Both the position numbers and the translations under genes were made by a program. A stretch of DNA of 64,000 nucleotides from a sulfur-oxidizing endosymbiont of Gigantopelta aegis (GTDB lineage Bacteria > Pseudomonadota > Gammaproteobacteria > GRL18): positions 2,839,157-2,903,156 of the forward strand of contig NZ_JAEHGE010000001.1 of the NCBI RefSeq assembly GCF_016097415.1. The letters run 5' to 3'. The notes under the pieces are model-generated. The model was not told the origin of the DNA and ran no database searches. It was given only the letters and a program-made list of their open reading frames with translations. Shown here in pieces: positions 1 to 10,738 of the stretch (the stretch's first letter is position 1; each line of letters starts with the position of its first letter).

Positions 1-915
1 GGCAATCAGGATGTTATTATAATAAAGTCGATAGTCACTTGAATGCTTTGTTAAGTCACTATCAGGCTGAAAATCAATATTAATCCCATGTTGAATTTTA
101 TCAAACTCTGCTGCATTAATTTCAATACTGGGAAAATTTTGTATGGCAGTATCAGTGGGCAATAAGAGTTGATCCATTGCCGTATAATCCTGCTCTTCAG
201 GTATAGTTTCCAGCCCTTCTTCAGGTTTAAAACGTGTCAATAAGTCATCTAGAGTAATGGCCTGAGATAAGAGAAAAGGGCCGGAGTCTATGCGTCTTAA
301 AGCACCAATATGCGCACCGCAACCTATTTTAGTGCCTATATCTTCACATAGGGTACGAATATAAGTCCCTTTAGAGCAACGAACTTCTATTTCAATAAAA
401 GGCTTATCACTGTCTTTTGTTAAATCGTAGCTGAGTAACTTGATGCTAAATAGAGTGATGGGGCGTGATTTTCGTTCGATAACGATACCCTTGCGAGCAT
501 ATTCATAGAGAGGTCGGCCATTGTGTTTCAAGGCCGAAAACATGGGTGGTGTTTGCTCTTGAGGGCCTTCAAAATCAGCTAGTATAGCCAATAAGTCACT
601 TTCTAATAATTCTGGTACCGGTGTTTCACCAATAATATCACCATCAGAGTCACCGCTAGTCGTCACTTGGCCTAGAATGCATTTAGCACGATAGCTTTTA
701 TTAGAGTCGAGAAGATAGTGAGAAACTTTGGTGGCTTCCCCTAGGCAAATGGGCAAAACACCCGTTGCTAAAGGATCAAGACTACCGGTATGACCTGCTT
801 TTTGAGCAAAAAACAGTCGTTTAACTTGTTGTAGGGCTTTATTAGATGACATTCCAGTGGGTTTATCTAATACTAGAATACCATTAACGAGACGGCCTTT
901 TTTTCTTCGTGCCAT
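1..915 (-). CDS. truB: tRNA pseudouridine(55) synthase TruB (3' end off the window)
   Basis: TruB converts U55 to pseudouridine in the T-loop of tRNAs. Translating the minus strand from the ATG at 913-915 gives a protein beginning MARRKKGRLVNGILVLDKP. It carries the family motif GHTGSLDPLATG, with the catalytic aspartate at residue 47, and later the RCSKGTYIRTLCEDIG motif. About 305 residues are visible and no stop is reached, so the extreme C-terminus lies left of the window; the family is usually 300-315 residues. The gene follows rbfA after 15 bp and is the last visible gene of the rimP-nusA-infB-rbfA-truB operon. Confidence 0.95.
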   Translation of the reverse strand, partial: MARRKKGRLVNGILVLDKPTGMSSNKALQQVKRLFFAQKAGHTGSLDPLATGVLPICLGEATKVSHYLLDSNKSYRAKCILGQVTTSGDSDGDIIGETPVPELLESDLLAILADFEGPQEQTPPMFSALKHNGRPLYEYARKGIVIERKSRPITLFSIKLLSYDLTKDSDKPFIEIEVRCSKGTYIRTLCEDIGTKIGCGAHIGALRRIDSGPFLLSQAITLDDLLTRFKPEEGLETIPEEQDYTAMDQLLLPTDTAIQNFPSIEINAAEFDKIQHGINIDFQPDSDLTKHSSDYRLYYNNILIA

Positions 916-930
916 TAATTGACTACTTTA

Positions 931-1356
931 TCAGCTCGTTTTATCAGACTTATCATGATCGCTACGATCTTCATCTGTAGCAATGGCATTATCAATGAGT
1001 TGAGTTAATTGTGCACCATGTAAAACTGACTCATCATAGCGAAACTCTAAGCGAGGAACAATGCGTAATTTAATGCGCTGACCTAGTTCATAACGTAAAA
1101 AACCCGACGCTTTAACCAAAGCTTCTTTTACTTTAGCCTTATCTTCAGTGCGTTTCTCTTCGCTGCTCTTACTCTCATCATTATCAGTACTAATAATAGT
1201 GTAAAAGATTTTTGCAAATCCTAGATCTCGGGTCACATCGACCGCTGTTATAGAAACAAATGACAAACGAGGATCTTTAACATCCCGGGTTAGCATCGTT
1301 GCTAGTTCACGTTGAATAAGTTCACCCACGCGGCGACTACGATTAAAATCAGCCAT
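931..1356 (-). CDS. rbfA: 30S ribosome-binding factor RbfA
   Basis: RbfA is a cold-shock 30S maturation factor that binds near helix 1 of 16S rRNA. The 141-residue product starts MADFNRSRRVGELIQREL and has the conserved segments DPRLSFVSITAVDVTRDL and LRYELGQRIKLRIVPRLEF of the single KH-like domain. A charged tail (EDRSDHDKSDK) follows. It lies between infB and truB, the standard position. The 96-bp gap separating it from infB holds a 14-bp tandem repeat, unusual inside a ribosomal operon. Confidence 0.96.
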   Translation of the reverse strand: MADFNRSRRVGELIQRELATMLTRDVKDPRLSFVSITAVDVTRDLGFAKIFYTIISTDNDESKSSEEKRTEDKAKVKEALVKASGFLRYELGQRIKLRIVPRLEFRYDESVLHGAQLTQLIDNAIATDEDRSDHDKSDKTS

Positions 1357-1391
1357 TCCTAATCCCTATTTCTTAGAGCAATCTATTCTTT

Positions 1392-1447
1392 AAGAGCACT
1401 TTTTTATGAGCTATTTTTTAAGAACTACTCTTTAAGAGCTACTCTTT
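1392..1447. repeat. 14-bp tandem repeat, four units, infB-rbfA gap
   Basis: Four consecutive units of exactly 14 bp start at 1392, 1406, 1420 and 1434. On the plus strand they read AAGAGCACTTTTTT, ATGAGCTATTTTTT, AAGAACTACTCTTT and AAGAGCTACTCTTT. A looser unit precedes them near 1373. The array fills most of the non-coding gap between infB and rbfA. Similar short arrays occur in other intergenic gaps of this window. Confidence 0.8.
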
Positions 1448-1452
1448 ATAAA

Positions 1453-4029
1453 CTAAAGTGTCCGCTTAACTTGGACTCGTTCATAGACTTCAATCTGATC
1501 GCCGGGTTTGACATCGTTATAGTTTTTCACGCCGATACCACATTCCAGTCCCGATTTAACTTCCTGAACATCATCTTTGAAACGTCTTAGTGATTCTAGC
1601 TCGCCTTCATAAATGACCACATTTTCACGTAGTACACGGATTGGGCTGCTACGCTTAAGCGTTCCATCAATGACCATACAACCCGCAATAGCACCGAGTT
1701 TAGGTGAACGGAAGACATCACGCACTTCTGCAAGTCCCATGATAACGTCTTTAAATTCAGGCGCTAACATACCGGTCATGGCAGTGGTGATTTCATCAAT
1801 GATGTCATAAATAACACTATAATAATGTAAATCAACCGCTTCATTTTCGATGATACGCTTAGCAGAAGCATCTGCTCGAACATTAAAGCCTATAACTATC
1901 GCATTAGAAGCAACTGCAAGTTGCGCATCAGACTCATTAATTCCACCCACACCATCAGAAACGATAACGACTTTAATTTCATCCGTAGAGAGTTTTTTCA
2001 GCGCATCAGAAATTGCTTCAACGGAACCTTGAACATCGGCTTTTAGAACGATATTGAGGTTTTGTACATGGCCATTTTCCATTTTACTAAACATATTTTC
2101 AAGCTTAGCCGCTTGTTGACGAGCCAGTTTAACATCACGGTATTTACCCTGACGGAATAAAGCAACTTCACGCGCCTTACGCTCGTTTTTAACGACTAGC
2201 ACTTCAGAACCTGCAGTCGGTGTACCGGAAAGACCCAATATTTCAACAGGAATTGAAGGCCCTGCTGACTTAATGATTTTGCCATTTTCATCCATCATGG
2301 CACGAATACGGCCATAATCCTGACCAGCGATAACCATATCACCCTTACTCAATAAACCACCTTGAATAAGAACGGTAGCCACTGTACCACGGCCTTTATC
2401 TAAACGAGACTCAATGACAACACCTTTGGCAGGGCCATTAGGTATCGCTTCGAGTTCCATCATTTCAGCCGTCACAGATATTGCGTCTAACAAGTCATCA
2501 ATACCCTGCCCTGTTTTTGCAGAAACGGGCATAAACATCACATCACCACCCCAATCTTCCGGGATAACATCCAGTGCTGATAATTCATTTTTAACCCGTT
2601 CAGGATCGGAGTCTTCTTTATCAATTTTATTCACTGCGACAATAATAGGCACATTAGCCGCTTTAGCATGTTGAACCGCTTCTTTTGTCTGTGGCATCAC
2701 ACCATCATCAGCGGCAACCACAACAATAACGATATCGGTTGCATTGGCACCACGTGAACGCATTGAGGTGAAGGCAGCGTGTCCTGGTGTATCCAAAAAG
2801 GTAATCATTCCCTTACCTGTCTCAACGTGATATGCACCAATGTGCTGAGTAATACCACCCGCCTCACCATCGGCCACTTTTGCTTCACGAATATAATCAA
2901 GCAAGGAAGTCTTACCATGGTCAACGTGACCCATAATAGTCACCACAGGGGCACGAGGTGCTTTTTCACCATCAAGATGTTCTTCCATCAGGTTTTCTTC
3001 AATTTCTTCCTCTTTCATTAGAACGGGCTTATGACCCATTTCTTCAATAAGGATAGAAGCTGTTTCTTGATCAAGCATTTGGTTAATCGTCACCATACTG
3101 CCCATATTCATCATTATCTTGATGATTTCACCGGCTTTAACCGACATTTTTTGTGCTAAATCGCCCACTTTAATAGTTTCGGGGATCGCAACATCGATAA
3201 CCTTAACTTCTGTTGGCATTTCAAAAACATGGCGCGTCTCGATATCTGGATCGTTAAAACGTTTCTTTTTACCACGATTATTTCCAAAGCGACCGCCTTT
3301 GCGTGACTTATTACCGGCAGCACCCGTATTAGAGCCTTTTTTAGGTGCATCTTTCGAAGTAAATTTCTTAGGCTTATCGGGATGGCGTTTTTTAGCTGCC
3401 GCAATTTTTTCATCAGGACTGGGTGCTCTAGGCGCTTCTTTAAGAATCGGCTTAGTTTGTTTGCGTGCCAATTGCTCTATTTCACGTGTCTCTTTGATCT
3501 TGTCTTGCTTTTGCTGTTGAGTCTTTTCCTGCGCCGCTATTTCCGCAACACGTTTTTTAGCCTCTTCTTCTTTCGCTAACTCATCTGCTTTCTTCGATTC
3601 TAAAGCAGATTCATGTTTGACCTTATCATCAAGGTCTTGTTGTGCTTTTGTTTCTTGTGCAACACGACGCGCCTCAAGTAATTCAGCATCCGCAGTATTT
3701 GGCGTTTCATCTAAAGAACTACGCTTAACATAAGTACGCTTTTTTCTAATTTCGACTTTAACTCTGCTACTCGACTTGCTAGCACCTGAGCCCGATGCAG
3801 AAGTCAATTCACTGGTTGTCTTACGCTTTAAAGTGATTTTATTCGGTGATGCCTTACTGACAGAACCGTGTTTGTCACGTAAATAATTTAATAATTCCTG
3901 CTTTTGCTCATCACTGATCAGCGACTCGGAATTCTCAACTTTAATTCCAGCACTGTGCATCTGTTCTATTAGACGTTCAACGGGCGTGCCGACTGTTTCG
4001 GCAAATTGTGCAACTTTTGTTTCTGACAT
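1453..4029 (-). CDS. infB: Translation initiation factor IF-2
   Basis: IF-2 is the GTPase that brings initiator fMet-tRNA to the 30S subunit and promotes 50S joining. The 858 residues show an N-terminal IF2-N fold ([20 protein letters not shown]), then a long charged Lys/Glu/Ala-rich linker to about residue 270. The G domain follows, with G1 GHVDHGKT near 365, G3 DTPGHAAF and G4 NKID. The C-terminal C1/C2 domains end in [18 protein letters not shown]. It lies 23 bp downstream of nusA. Length and order match gammaproteobacterial IF-2. Confidence 0.98.
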   Translation of the reverse strand: MSETKVAQFAETVGTPVERLIEQMHSAGIKVENSESLISDEQKQELLNYLRDKHGSVSKASPNKITLKRKTTSELTSASGSGASKSSSRVKVEIRKKRTYVKRSSLDETPNTADAELLEARRVAQETKAQQDLDDKVKHESALESKKADELAKEEEAKKRVAEIAAQEKTQQQKQDKIKETREIEQLARKQTKPILKEAPRAPSPDEKIAAAKKRHPDKPKKFTSKDAPKKGSNTGAAGNKSRKGGRFGNNRGKKKRFNDPDIETRHVFEMPTEVKVIDVAIPETIKVGDLAQKMSVKAGEIIKIMMNMGSMVTINQMLDQETASILIEEMGHKPVLMKEEEIEENLMEEHLDGEKAPRAPVVTIMGHVDHGKTSLLDYIREAKVADGEAGGITQHIGAYHVETGKGMITFLDTPGHAAFTSMRSRGANATDIVIVVVAADDGVMPQTKEAVQHAKAANVPIIVAVNKIDKEDSDPERVKNELSALDVIPEDWGGDVMFMPVSAKTGQGIDDLLDAISVTAEMMELEAIPNGPAKGVVIESRLDKGRGTVATVLIQGGLLSKGDMVIAGQDYGRIRAMMDENGKIIKSAGPSIPVEILGLSGTPTAGSEVLVVKNERKAREVALFRQGKYRDVKLARQQAAKLENMFSKMENGHVQNLNIVLKADVQGSVEAISDALKKLSTDEIKVVIVSDGVGGINESDAQLAVASNAIVIGFNVRADASAKRIIENEAVDLHYYSVIYDIIDEITTAMTGMLAPEFKDVIMGLAEVRDVFRSPKLGAIAGCMVIDGTLKRSSPIRVLRENVVIYEGELESLRRFKDDVQEVKSGLECGIGVKNYNDVKPGDQIEVYERVQVKRTL

Positions 4030-4052
4030 TGTATAAATCTCCTCGCCCTAAA

Positions 4053-5624
4053 TTACTGCTTATCTTCAGCGTCTGATGTTACGTTTGTTTCATTAGCGTC
4101 TGATGTGTTTTCTGTAGTCGTAGTATCATCGGCATCTTCAGCAAACCATGGCGCTCTTGCTGTCATAATAAGATCAGCTGCCACTTTTTCATCCATTGCC
4201 TGAACCTCTAATAGTTCATCAATTGATTGTTCGGCCAGATCTTCCATCGTAATGATACCTCTTGAAGCCAATTGATGTGCTAATTGCTCCGTCATACCAT
4301 CCATAGTCAATAAATCTTCAGCGGGTTCTGTATCACCCAGCTGCTCTTCATCTGAAATTGCCTTAGTCAACAGAACATCCTTTGCCCGTTCACGCAATGC
4401 CATCACAGTGTCTTCATCTAAGTTATCTATATCCAGCATTTCCTGTAAAGGAACATAGGCCACTTCTTCAAGGGAAGTAAAACCTTCATTGAGCAGGATA
4501 ATGGCTAAATCTTCATTAACATTCAGATCTTCCATTAACTGATTGAGAATGTTCTGGGTTTCTTCTTCATTTTTGTTTTCAGCATCTTCAACGGTCATGA
4601 CATTTAATGTCCATCCCGTCAGTTGAGAGGCTAGCTTGATATTCTGTCCATTACGACCAATTGCCTGAGACAATTGCGACTCATCAACTGCAATATCCAT
4701 AGAATTACTTTCTTCATCAACGACAATGGATTTCACTTCTGCCGGAGACATCGCATTAATAACAAATTGCGCTTCATTTTCATCCCAGAGAATAATATCA
4801 ACGCGTTCACCTGCCAATTCATTTGAAACCACTTGCACACGTGAACCACGCATACCCACACAAGCACCCACTGGGTCAATACGGTCATCATGCGCTTCTA
4901 CGGCAATTTTTGCGCGTAAACCCGGATCACGCGCAGCATTATGAATTTGAATTAAATCTTCACCTATTTCCGGCACTTCAATTTTAAATAACTCAACTAA
5001 ATATTCTGGAGAAATACGGCTCAGGCTTAATTGCGGCCCTCTGGACTGGTTAGTCGCTTCATATAAATAGCCACGAATTCTATCACCATTTCGGACGGGT
5101 TCACGTGGAATCATATCTTCACGCTTAATGATGGCATCAATATTATTACCAATATCGACAATGACATTGCCACGTTCGATGCGTTTTACGACACCCGAAA
5201 TGAGTTCGCCAATACGTTCCTGGTATTCGTCAGCTACTTTTTTGCGTTCTGCTTCACGTACTTTCTGCACGATAACCTGTTTTGCGGTTTGCGCGGCAAT
5301 GCGGCCAAATTCAACTGAGTCCATCGGTTCTTCAATAAAGTCACCAAAGGCAATACCCGGATTATCATCAATTACACGAGTATATAAAACCTGACGGTCA
5401 TAATATTCAAAAGGCTCTGTTTCATCATCCAGAACCTGCCAGCGTCGAAATGTTTCATAGTCGCCCGTTTCACGATCAATCGCGACACGCACCTCGATTT
5501 CTTTACCACTTTTTTTCTTAGTAGCAGAGGCTAATGCCGTTTCAAGCGCATCAAAAATGATTTCTTTTTCAATGCCACGCTCGTGAGAAACAGCATCTAC
5601 GACTAGAAGGATTTCTTTGCTCAT
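4053..5624 (-). CDS. nusA: Transcription termination/antitermination factor NusA
   Basis: NusA binds RNA polymerase and modulates pausing, termination and antitermination. The 523-residue product has the N-terminal polymerase-binding domain (MSKEILLVVDAVSHERGIEKE), an S1 domain around residues 135-200, and KH1/KH2 with the signature DPVGACVGMRGSRVQ and the second GXXG in AIGRNGQNIKLA. Two acidic helix-hairpin-helix repeats lie in the C-terminal third, as in E. coli NusA. The tail is rich in Asp, Glu and Thr. It is co-directional with rimP 40 bp upstream and infB 23 bp downstream. Confidence 0.98.
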   Translation of the reverse strand: MSKEILLVVDAVSHERGIEKEIIFDALETALASATKKKSGKEIEVRVAIDRETGDYETFRRWQVLDDETEPFEYYDRQVLYTRVIDDNPGIAFGDFIEEPMDSVEFGRIAAQTAKQVIVQKVREAERKKVADEYQERIGELISGVVKRIERGNVIVDIGNNIDAIIKREDMIPREPVRNGDRIRGYLYEATNQSRGPQLSLSRISPEYLVELFKIEVPEIGEDLIQIHNAARDPGLRAKIAVEAHDDRIDPVGACVGMRGSRVQVVSNELAGERVDIILWDENEAQFVINAMSPAEVKSIVVDEESNSMDIAVDESQLSQAIGRNGQNIKLASQLTGWTLNVMTVEDAENKNEEETQNILNQLMEDLNVNEDLAIILLNEGFTSLEEVAYVPLQEMLDIDNLDEDTVMALRERAKDVLLTKAISDEEQLGDTEPAEDLLTMDGMTEQLAHQLASRGIITMEDLAEQSIDELLEVQAMDEKVAADLIMTARAPWFAEDADDTTTTENTSDANETNVTSDAEDKQ

Positions 5625-5664
5625 ATTTTCACCTTAACAATTTCCAGTATTGTCAGTAATAGTA

Positions 5665-6126
5665 TTAAAATTTTGCCACAATATTTGCTTTGTCTATATC
5701 AGAAAAAGGCACAGATAAATTATCACCATCAATTTCAAAGATGATATTGTTATTCTCTATAGCAATTATCTTACCTGTAAACTTGCGTTGACCATTCTCA
5801 AGTTGTGGACGAATGGTCTTAAACTTAACATCTTCGCCAATAAATCGTTCATATTGTGCCAATTTAAAGAGTGGTCTATTGAGTCCAGGAGAAGATATTT
5901 CCAAAGCATACTCAGTAGTAATTGGATCTTCTACATCTAGCACGGCACTCAATTGACGACTGACTTCAGCACAATCATCAACCCCCACTCCGTCTTCTGC
6001 ATCGATAAAAACACGTAAAGTTGAATGGCGTCCCTGAGACATAAATTCCAAGCCCACAAACTCATAGTCCATAGAGCTGACAATAGGTTCCAGCAGTTCT
6101 TCTAATTGTTGTGTTTTAATGGCCAT
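5665..6126 (-). CDS. rimP: Ribosome maturation factor RimP
   Basis: RimP is needed for 30S maturation. The 153-residue product has the typical N-terminal domain (LEPIVSSMDYEFVGLEF), the motif DDCAEVSRQLSAVLDVEDPI and ALEISSPGLNRPLF, and a C-terminal SH3-like domain. It is the first gene of the nusA operon here. No tRNA gene is recognisable upstream, although many gammaproteobacteria place tRNA-Met or tRNA-Leu there. Confidence 0.96.
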   Translation of the reverse strand: MAIKTQQLEELLEPIVSSMDYEFVGLEFMSQGRHSTLRVFIDAEDGVGVDDCAEVSRQLSAVLDVEDPITTEYALEISSPGLNRPLFKLAQYERFIGEDVKFKTIRPQLENGQRKFTGKIIAIENNNIIFEIDGDNLSVPFSDIDKANIVAKF

Positions 6127-6455
6127 TTTATAGCTATCTCAGATATTTTTCTTGCACAAATAAAAAATGGGCCAAAGGCCCACTTAAAAAATCACTGTCT
6201 GTTATAAAAGCAAACAAAACAGCTTAGGAGAATCTATTCTTCCCCTAATAATACGTTAAACAATCTATGTCGTTAAAGTATCAAGTTAAGCACTAAGCCT
6301 AATAATAAGCTCTTGAAAACAAGCACCTTATAACAACAGTAAATTATTTGGCTAGATTATAGGGATATATTCACTTCATGGCAAGTAGTTTTTATTAAAA
6401 TCAAAGTGATTATAATATAACTTGCAGGCCCATTAAAACAGGCATTAGCGAGAAT
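6127..6455. other. Non-coding gap rimP to HPP-CBS gene (329 bp)
   Basis: No open reading frame, tRNA arm pattern or recognisable riboswitch is visible. The only clear structure is the minus-strand terminator-like hairpin near 6161-6187. The rimP-nusA-infB promoter and leader must lie in this gap, but no convincing -35/-10 pair stands out in the AT-rich sequence. Confidence 0.5.
6161..6187 (-). terminator. Rho-independent terminator-like hairpin before rimP
   Basis: The plus sequence 6162-6182 is a run of six A, then TGGGCC AAA GGCCCA. Read on the minus strand this is a 6-bp GC-rich stem with a 3-base loop followed by six T, a classical intrinsic terminator. It lies about 35 bp before the rimP start codon. 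It may end the HPP-CBS transcript or act as an attenuator in the rimP-nusA leader; the sequence alone does not decide. Confidence 0.65.
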
Positions 6456-7619
6456 TTATTGATCACTATTTTGAAAAGCCAATAATAGATCTTTTGGCGT
6501 AATGATTCCGACCAATTTATAATGCTCATTTATCACTGGCAAATGATGTATCTGATGAGAATAAAATAGCTCAAAAAGATCCAGAATATGCTGTTTTTCA
6601 TTAATAGTAATCGCAGGCTTAGTCATTAAATGCCCTGCAAATTCAGGTTTTTCTGTTTTAGAACCATCAGTTTTTAAAATAAATTCAGATAGTTGACTTA
6701 TAATACTCGATTTGAAATTAACTTTGATCTGATTAAGAAAGTCATCCATACTAATAACGCCTAATACATGGCCTACTCGATCAATGACCGGAAATGCATG
6801 TACTCGATATTCAACTAATAACTCCCAGACCTGTTCAATATCCGTATCATAATCAACACTGATCACATTAGAGGTCATTATATCCCGACATAGAATTTCG
6901 CCCATTTTCTTTTTATGCGTATGCATAAGCGATAAATTGAATATTTTATTCAATTCATCTTCTGATACATCAATAAACACATCCATTTCTTTTAAGGCAT
7001 TATGTAAATCATTGCGATGTAATAGATTGGGTCGATTCAAAGCATCTTCCTGAGTGTTATCACTGTGTTTTTTGCTTTTACCTAAGTCCTTAATACCATT
7101 GGGATAACAACGATTGGGCAATAAATTATTAATGATCAAAGCCCAAATAAGCATGACAATAATATTAATAGTAATCGGTGTCAGCATATACCAATACCCC
7201 AAATCTGCGATAGCACTGCCACCCACAACGGCTGTTAAGGCGGTTGCGCCACCCGGCGGATGTAAAGAACGTGTTAAATACATAACAAAAATGGCGAGAG
7301 AAACAGCTAATGACGCGGCTATTAAAGGATCTGAAATGAGCTTTGCAATGGAAATACCTATAAATGCCGATAGCAAATGACCGGCGATAAAGGGCCATGG
7401 CTGTGACAGAGGCCCTTTAGGGACGGCAAAAAGTAACACCGCCGAAGCCCCCATGGAGGCCACTATCCAGGGCAAGGCATAAGCATCTAAAAATTGTTGG
7501 CTAACCAACATAATAAGACCAATACTAACCAATGCGGCCAATGCTGAGATAACTTTTTCATTGACAGAAACGGTTGTCTTAGCGGGACCAAATAATGCTA
7601 AAATTTGTTTAAGATTCAT
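6456..7619 (-). CDS. HPP family membrane protein with two CBS domains
   Basis: This is a 387-residue inner-membrane protein. The first ~170 residues form about five hydrophobic segments and contain the family motif RSLHPPGGATAL that gives the HPP family its name. The C-terminal half holds two CBS modules (about residues 240-305 and 325-385; DIMTSNVISVDYDTDIEQV and HLMTKPAITINEKQHILDL), which usually bind adenine nucleotides and regulate the attached domain. Some HPP proteins have been linked to nitrite transport in plastids and cyanobacteria, but the substrate here is unknown. It is transcribed divergently from the HDOD gene at 7797. Confidence 0.85.
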   Translation of the reverse strand: MNLKQILALFGPAKTTVSVNEKVISALAALVSIGLIMLVSQQFLDAYALPWIVASMGASAVLLFAVPKGPLSQPWPFIAGHLLSAFIGISIAKLISDPLIAASLAVSLAIFVMYLTRSLHPPGGATALTAVVGGSAIADLGYWYMLTPITINIIVMLIWALIINNLLPNRCYPNGIKDLGKSKKHSDNTQEDALNRPNLLHRNDLHNALKEMDVFIDVSEDELNKIFNLSLMHTHKKKMGEILCRDIMTSNVISVDYDTDIEQVWELLVEYRVHAFPVIDRVGHVLGVISMDDFLNQIKVNFKSSIISQLSEFILKTDGSKTEKPEFAGHLMTKPAITINEKQHILDLFELFYSHQIHHLPVINEHYKLVGIITPKDLLLAFQNSDQ

Positions 7620-7722
7620 ATTTAAATAATATTGTTAATAAAATTGTTAATTCAGAGAGAAAAAATACGATAAAGTGCTATAGTCAAATAACACAACACT
7701 CTGCAATGCTCTGAGTTTTATC

Positions 7723-7790
7723 AATTAGAGTGTTCGTTTAATATAGTGTGCGTTTTAAAATAGTATGCTTTTTAATATAGATTGATCTAA
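7723..7790. repeat. 17-bp degenerate tandem repeat upstream of HDOD gene
   Basis: Three full units start at 7723, 7740 and 7757, and a partial fourth starts at 7774, with an exact 17-bp period. They read AATTAGAGTGTTCGTTT, AATATAGTGTGCGTTTT, AAAATAGTATGCTTTTT and AATATAGATTG. The array ends just before the HDOD start codon at 7797 and must overlap its promoter. Each unit contains a TATAGT-like hexamer that resembles a -10 box. Confidence 0.75.
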
Positions 7791-7796
7791 CGAATA

Positions 7797-8719
7797 GTGA
7801 AAATAATGACAGAAATTGATCTCATCATAAATCAGTTTATTCTTGAGCAAGGTAAATTATACACTTTACCTGAAATCTATCATCAAATAGATAAAAAAAT
7901 ACAGTCCAAAACAGCATCCATTAATGAAATTGAAAATATCATTAGTACGGATGCAATTTTAACAGCCAAAGTTTTAAAAATGGCCAATAGTTCTATCTAT
8001 GCCTTTAGGGCTGAAATTAGCACATTAAATCGTGCCCTTACATTGATAGGCATCAATGAAATAAAAACATTATTCTTGTTGAGTCAATGTCTGGTAATTT
8101 TAGCAATGCCTCACAATGCCCCAGCATTAAGTTTGAATCCTTTTGGCTACGCAGCATTTATTTAGCATTAATCGCTAAGCGCCTTGCGCTAAAAATCAAA
8201 CTGTCAAACCCGGATAAACTCTTTGTTGCAGCAATTATGAGTAGGCTGGGGCAGCTAATTTGTTGTTCCACCATGCCTGCAAAAGTCACTCAAATTCTTG
8301 ACTCACATATAAAAACACCGAATGAGGCTGAACTTGACATCGAAACAAGAGTTTTAGGTTTTACCTACAACCAACTCAGTGCAAAAATATTATCCCATTG
8401 GAAGCTTCCCGAAGAAATCATTCTCAGCCTCCAACATTTACATGAACCACACATTGTAGCCGATCCGACATTGCAAATGGAAAATGCCATTTTAAATGTA
8501 GCGACTATTGTTAGTGGATTACTTGAAATTGATGATTTAAGTTCAGGGATTGAAGATAACAATGAACAAGCAAAGCTTTATCTAGCTCAAATACATCCTG
8601 AGATACAAGCGAACCTCGATCTCACTACCGAAAACATGGATACTCTTTTATTTGAAATAGAATTGGATGCACTGGAAATTTTGGGAATTATTTTTCCCAA
8701 TACATCTCTTATATTTTAG
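7797..8719 (+). pseudogene. HDOD-domain protein, frameshifted
   Basis: Two overlapping reading frames (7797-8165 and 8087-8719) together encode one HDOD-domain protein of about 300 residues. The first supplies the N-terminal HDOD helices (IISTDAILTAKVLKMANSS, LNRALTLIGINEIKTLFL). The second supplies the continuation from ALIAKRLALKIKLSNPDKLFVAAIMSRLGQL onward, including FTYNQLSAKILSHWKLPEEI. The frames differ by one base and the break lies near 8087-8110, so a single indel has split the gene. HDOD proteins are non-catalytic HD-domain relatives found in signalling. An apparently intact HDOD gene is at 45182. Confidence 0.8.
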
Positions 8720-8802
8720 AGAAACTATTTACTACTTAATGTGGCTATACTTAACCGGACACACAACTTAAAATAACTAAAAGATAAAAAGTGTGACCTA
8801 AA

Positions 8803-9102
8803 ATGAATGATCAAACAAAAAACCGAATAAAAGCTATACATCAGAATTTAAAGAATCAGCTGTCAAATTAGCTAATGAGACGGATCAACCCGTTTCTCAG
8901 ACTGCCAGGGAGCTAGGTGTTAATGTAAATACTCTACATACCTGGATCAGTAAATATTCCAAACCGGTGAAGACGGTAGCCAATAGAAGTGATGAACACA
9001 TTTATGATGAAGTAAAACGTCTGAAAAAGAATTGGCAAAAGTGATTCAGGAGCGTGATTTATTAAAAAGGCCACAGCGTACTTTGCAAGGGAAACTTTGT
9101 GA
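8803..9102 (+). pseudogene. IS3 OrfA remnant (copy A)
   Basis: OrfA is the small helix-turn-helix DNA-binding subunit of IS3-family transposases. The ATG is at 8803, but the A-run just after it has six A where copies E and F have seven, which breaks the frame at codon 6. A second A-run at the LKK codons (near 9027) is also one short. The intended product, judged from all copies, is about 100 residues with the HTH segment QTARELGVNVNTLHTWISKY. Confidence 0.8.
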
Positions 9103-9233
9103 AGTACGCATGGATAACTGATCAGGCTAAAGATTACCCGGTAACGATTCTGTGCCGTTTTATGGATGTTTCCGTAGTTGCTATTATGATTGGGTTAGCT
9201 CTCCTAAAACGGATAGAGAGAAAGAAAATGAAG

Positions 9234-10735
9234 TGATGTGTCAACACTTTTCCGGACAGTTTTCTAAATATTTTTTGGCTGTTTCAAGTGATTTTTGTCA
9301 TTTTGTATTTCCTATCATTTTAGTTTCTCATGTTAACTTTAAATAGATGAAGAGAAAGGGCTTTGCCCTCTGGAACGATAGAGCCGTTCCATTCACCCAA
9401 GGTATTTTCACAACGGTAATGATCCTGTTACAATATCTTCACGGCACAGGCTGAGGAGCCGATGGCCGTCAACGGTAATGGGCGGCATTTATGTCGCCTT
9501 TTACCCTCTTCAATCAATCGATTTAAGCTATTTCCTGCTGTATTTCATAATCGATTGGTGACAAATAATCATTAGCCGAATGAAGTCGCTCCCGATTATA
9601 AAATACCTCAATATATTCAAATATTGCCTGCTTTGCTTCTACTCTGGTTTTGAATCGACAATGGTGCGTCAATTCAGTTTTCAAACTATGAAAGAAGCTC
9701 TGATACAGCATTGTCCCAGCAATTTCCTTTGCGGCTCATAGACTGAATTATGTTATGATCCGACAATATTTTTCTATGACTATCAGAGGCATATTGGCTA
9801 CCTCGGTCAGTATGCCAAAGCAATCCATCCATTGGTTTACGCTTCCATATGGCCATCAGTAAGCATCATTGACTAGCGGCTTTCATTCGCTCATCCATCG
9901 ACCAGCCAACAATTTGCCTAGAGAATAAGTCAATGACAACCGCTAAATATAACCAGCCTTCCTTGGTGGCAATATAGGTAATATCACCCACATAGTAGCG
10001 ATCAGGTTGAGAGACAGTAAACTCTCTTCCAGTAAATTTGGAGATATACGCTTATTATGCTTGGAATTAGTCGTCGCTTTAAAGCGTCTCTTCGTTTACA
10101 AAACAAACCGGCTTTTTCATTAATCGACCAATTCTCCGGCGGCTTATATGAACGCCTTTTTCAGCCAGTTTTCTTTTAAGACGACGGGTTCCATAAGTCT
10201 TGCGACTGTCTTCAAACAGTTTTTTAGCTGCTCAGTAAGCGCTTCATTTTCTTTCTCTATCCGTTTTAGGAGAGCTAACCCAATCATAATAGCAACTACG
10301 GAAACATCCATAAAACGGCACAGAATCGTTACCGGGTAATCTTTAGCCTGATCAGTTATCCATGCGTACTTCACAAAGTTTCCCTTGCAAAGTACGCTGT
10401 GGCCTTTTTAATAAATCACGCTCCTGAATCACTTTTGCCAATTCTTTTTCAGACGTTTTACTTCATCATAAATGTGTTCATCACTTCTATTGGCTACCGT
10501 CTTCACCGGTTTGGAATATTTACTGATCCAGGTATGTAGAGTATTTACATTAACACCTAGCTCCCTGGCAGTCTGAGAAACGGATTGATCCGTCTCATTA
10601 GCTAATTTGACAGCTGATTCTTTAAATTCTGATGTATAGCTTTTATTCGGTTTTTGTTTGATCATTCATTTTAGGTCACACTTTTTATCTTTTAGTTATT
10701 TTAAGTTGTGTGTCCGGTTAAGTATAGCCACATTA
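9234..10735 (-). mobile_element. IS3-family element, copy B, nested inside copy A
   Basis: Copy B is a full element in reverse orientation, with its right end at 9234 and its left end at 10735. It is flanked by the 3-bp duplication AAG (9231-9233 and 10736-10738). Removing the element and one AAG restores the copy A sequence exactly. At 1502 bp it is 13 bp shorter than copies C-E, with several small deletions inside orfB (for example near 9695 and 9872). OrfA and orfB remnants are broken in multiple places; the longest pieces are 10429-10669 (OrfA) and 9523-9711 (OrfB C-terminus). Confidence 0.93.
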
Positions 10736-10738
10736 AAG

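Noticed and set aside
6190-6455. Possible tRNA gene upstream of rimP as in many relatives
   Set aside because: No T-arm pattern (GGTTCGAATCC-like) or cloverleaf was found on either strand.
9152-9346. 64-codon frame in copy A
   Set aside because: It joins orfB of copy A with the reversed end of copy B and is an artefact of the nested insertion.
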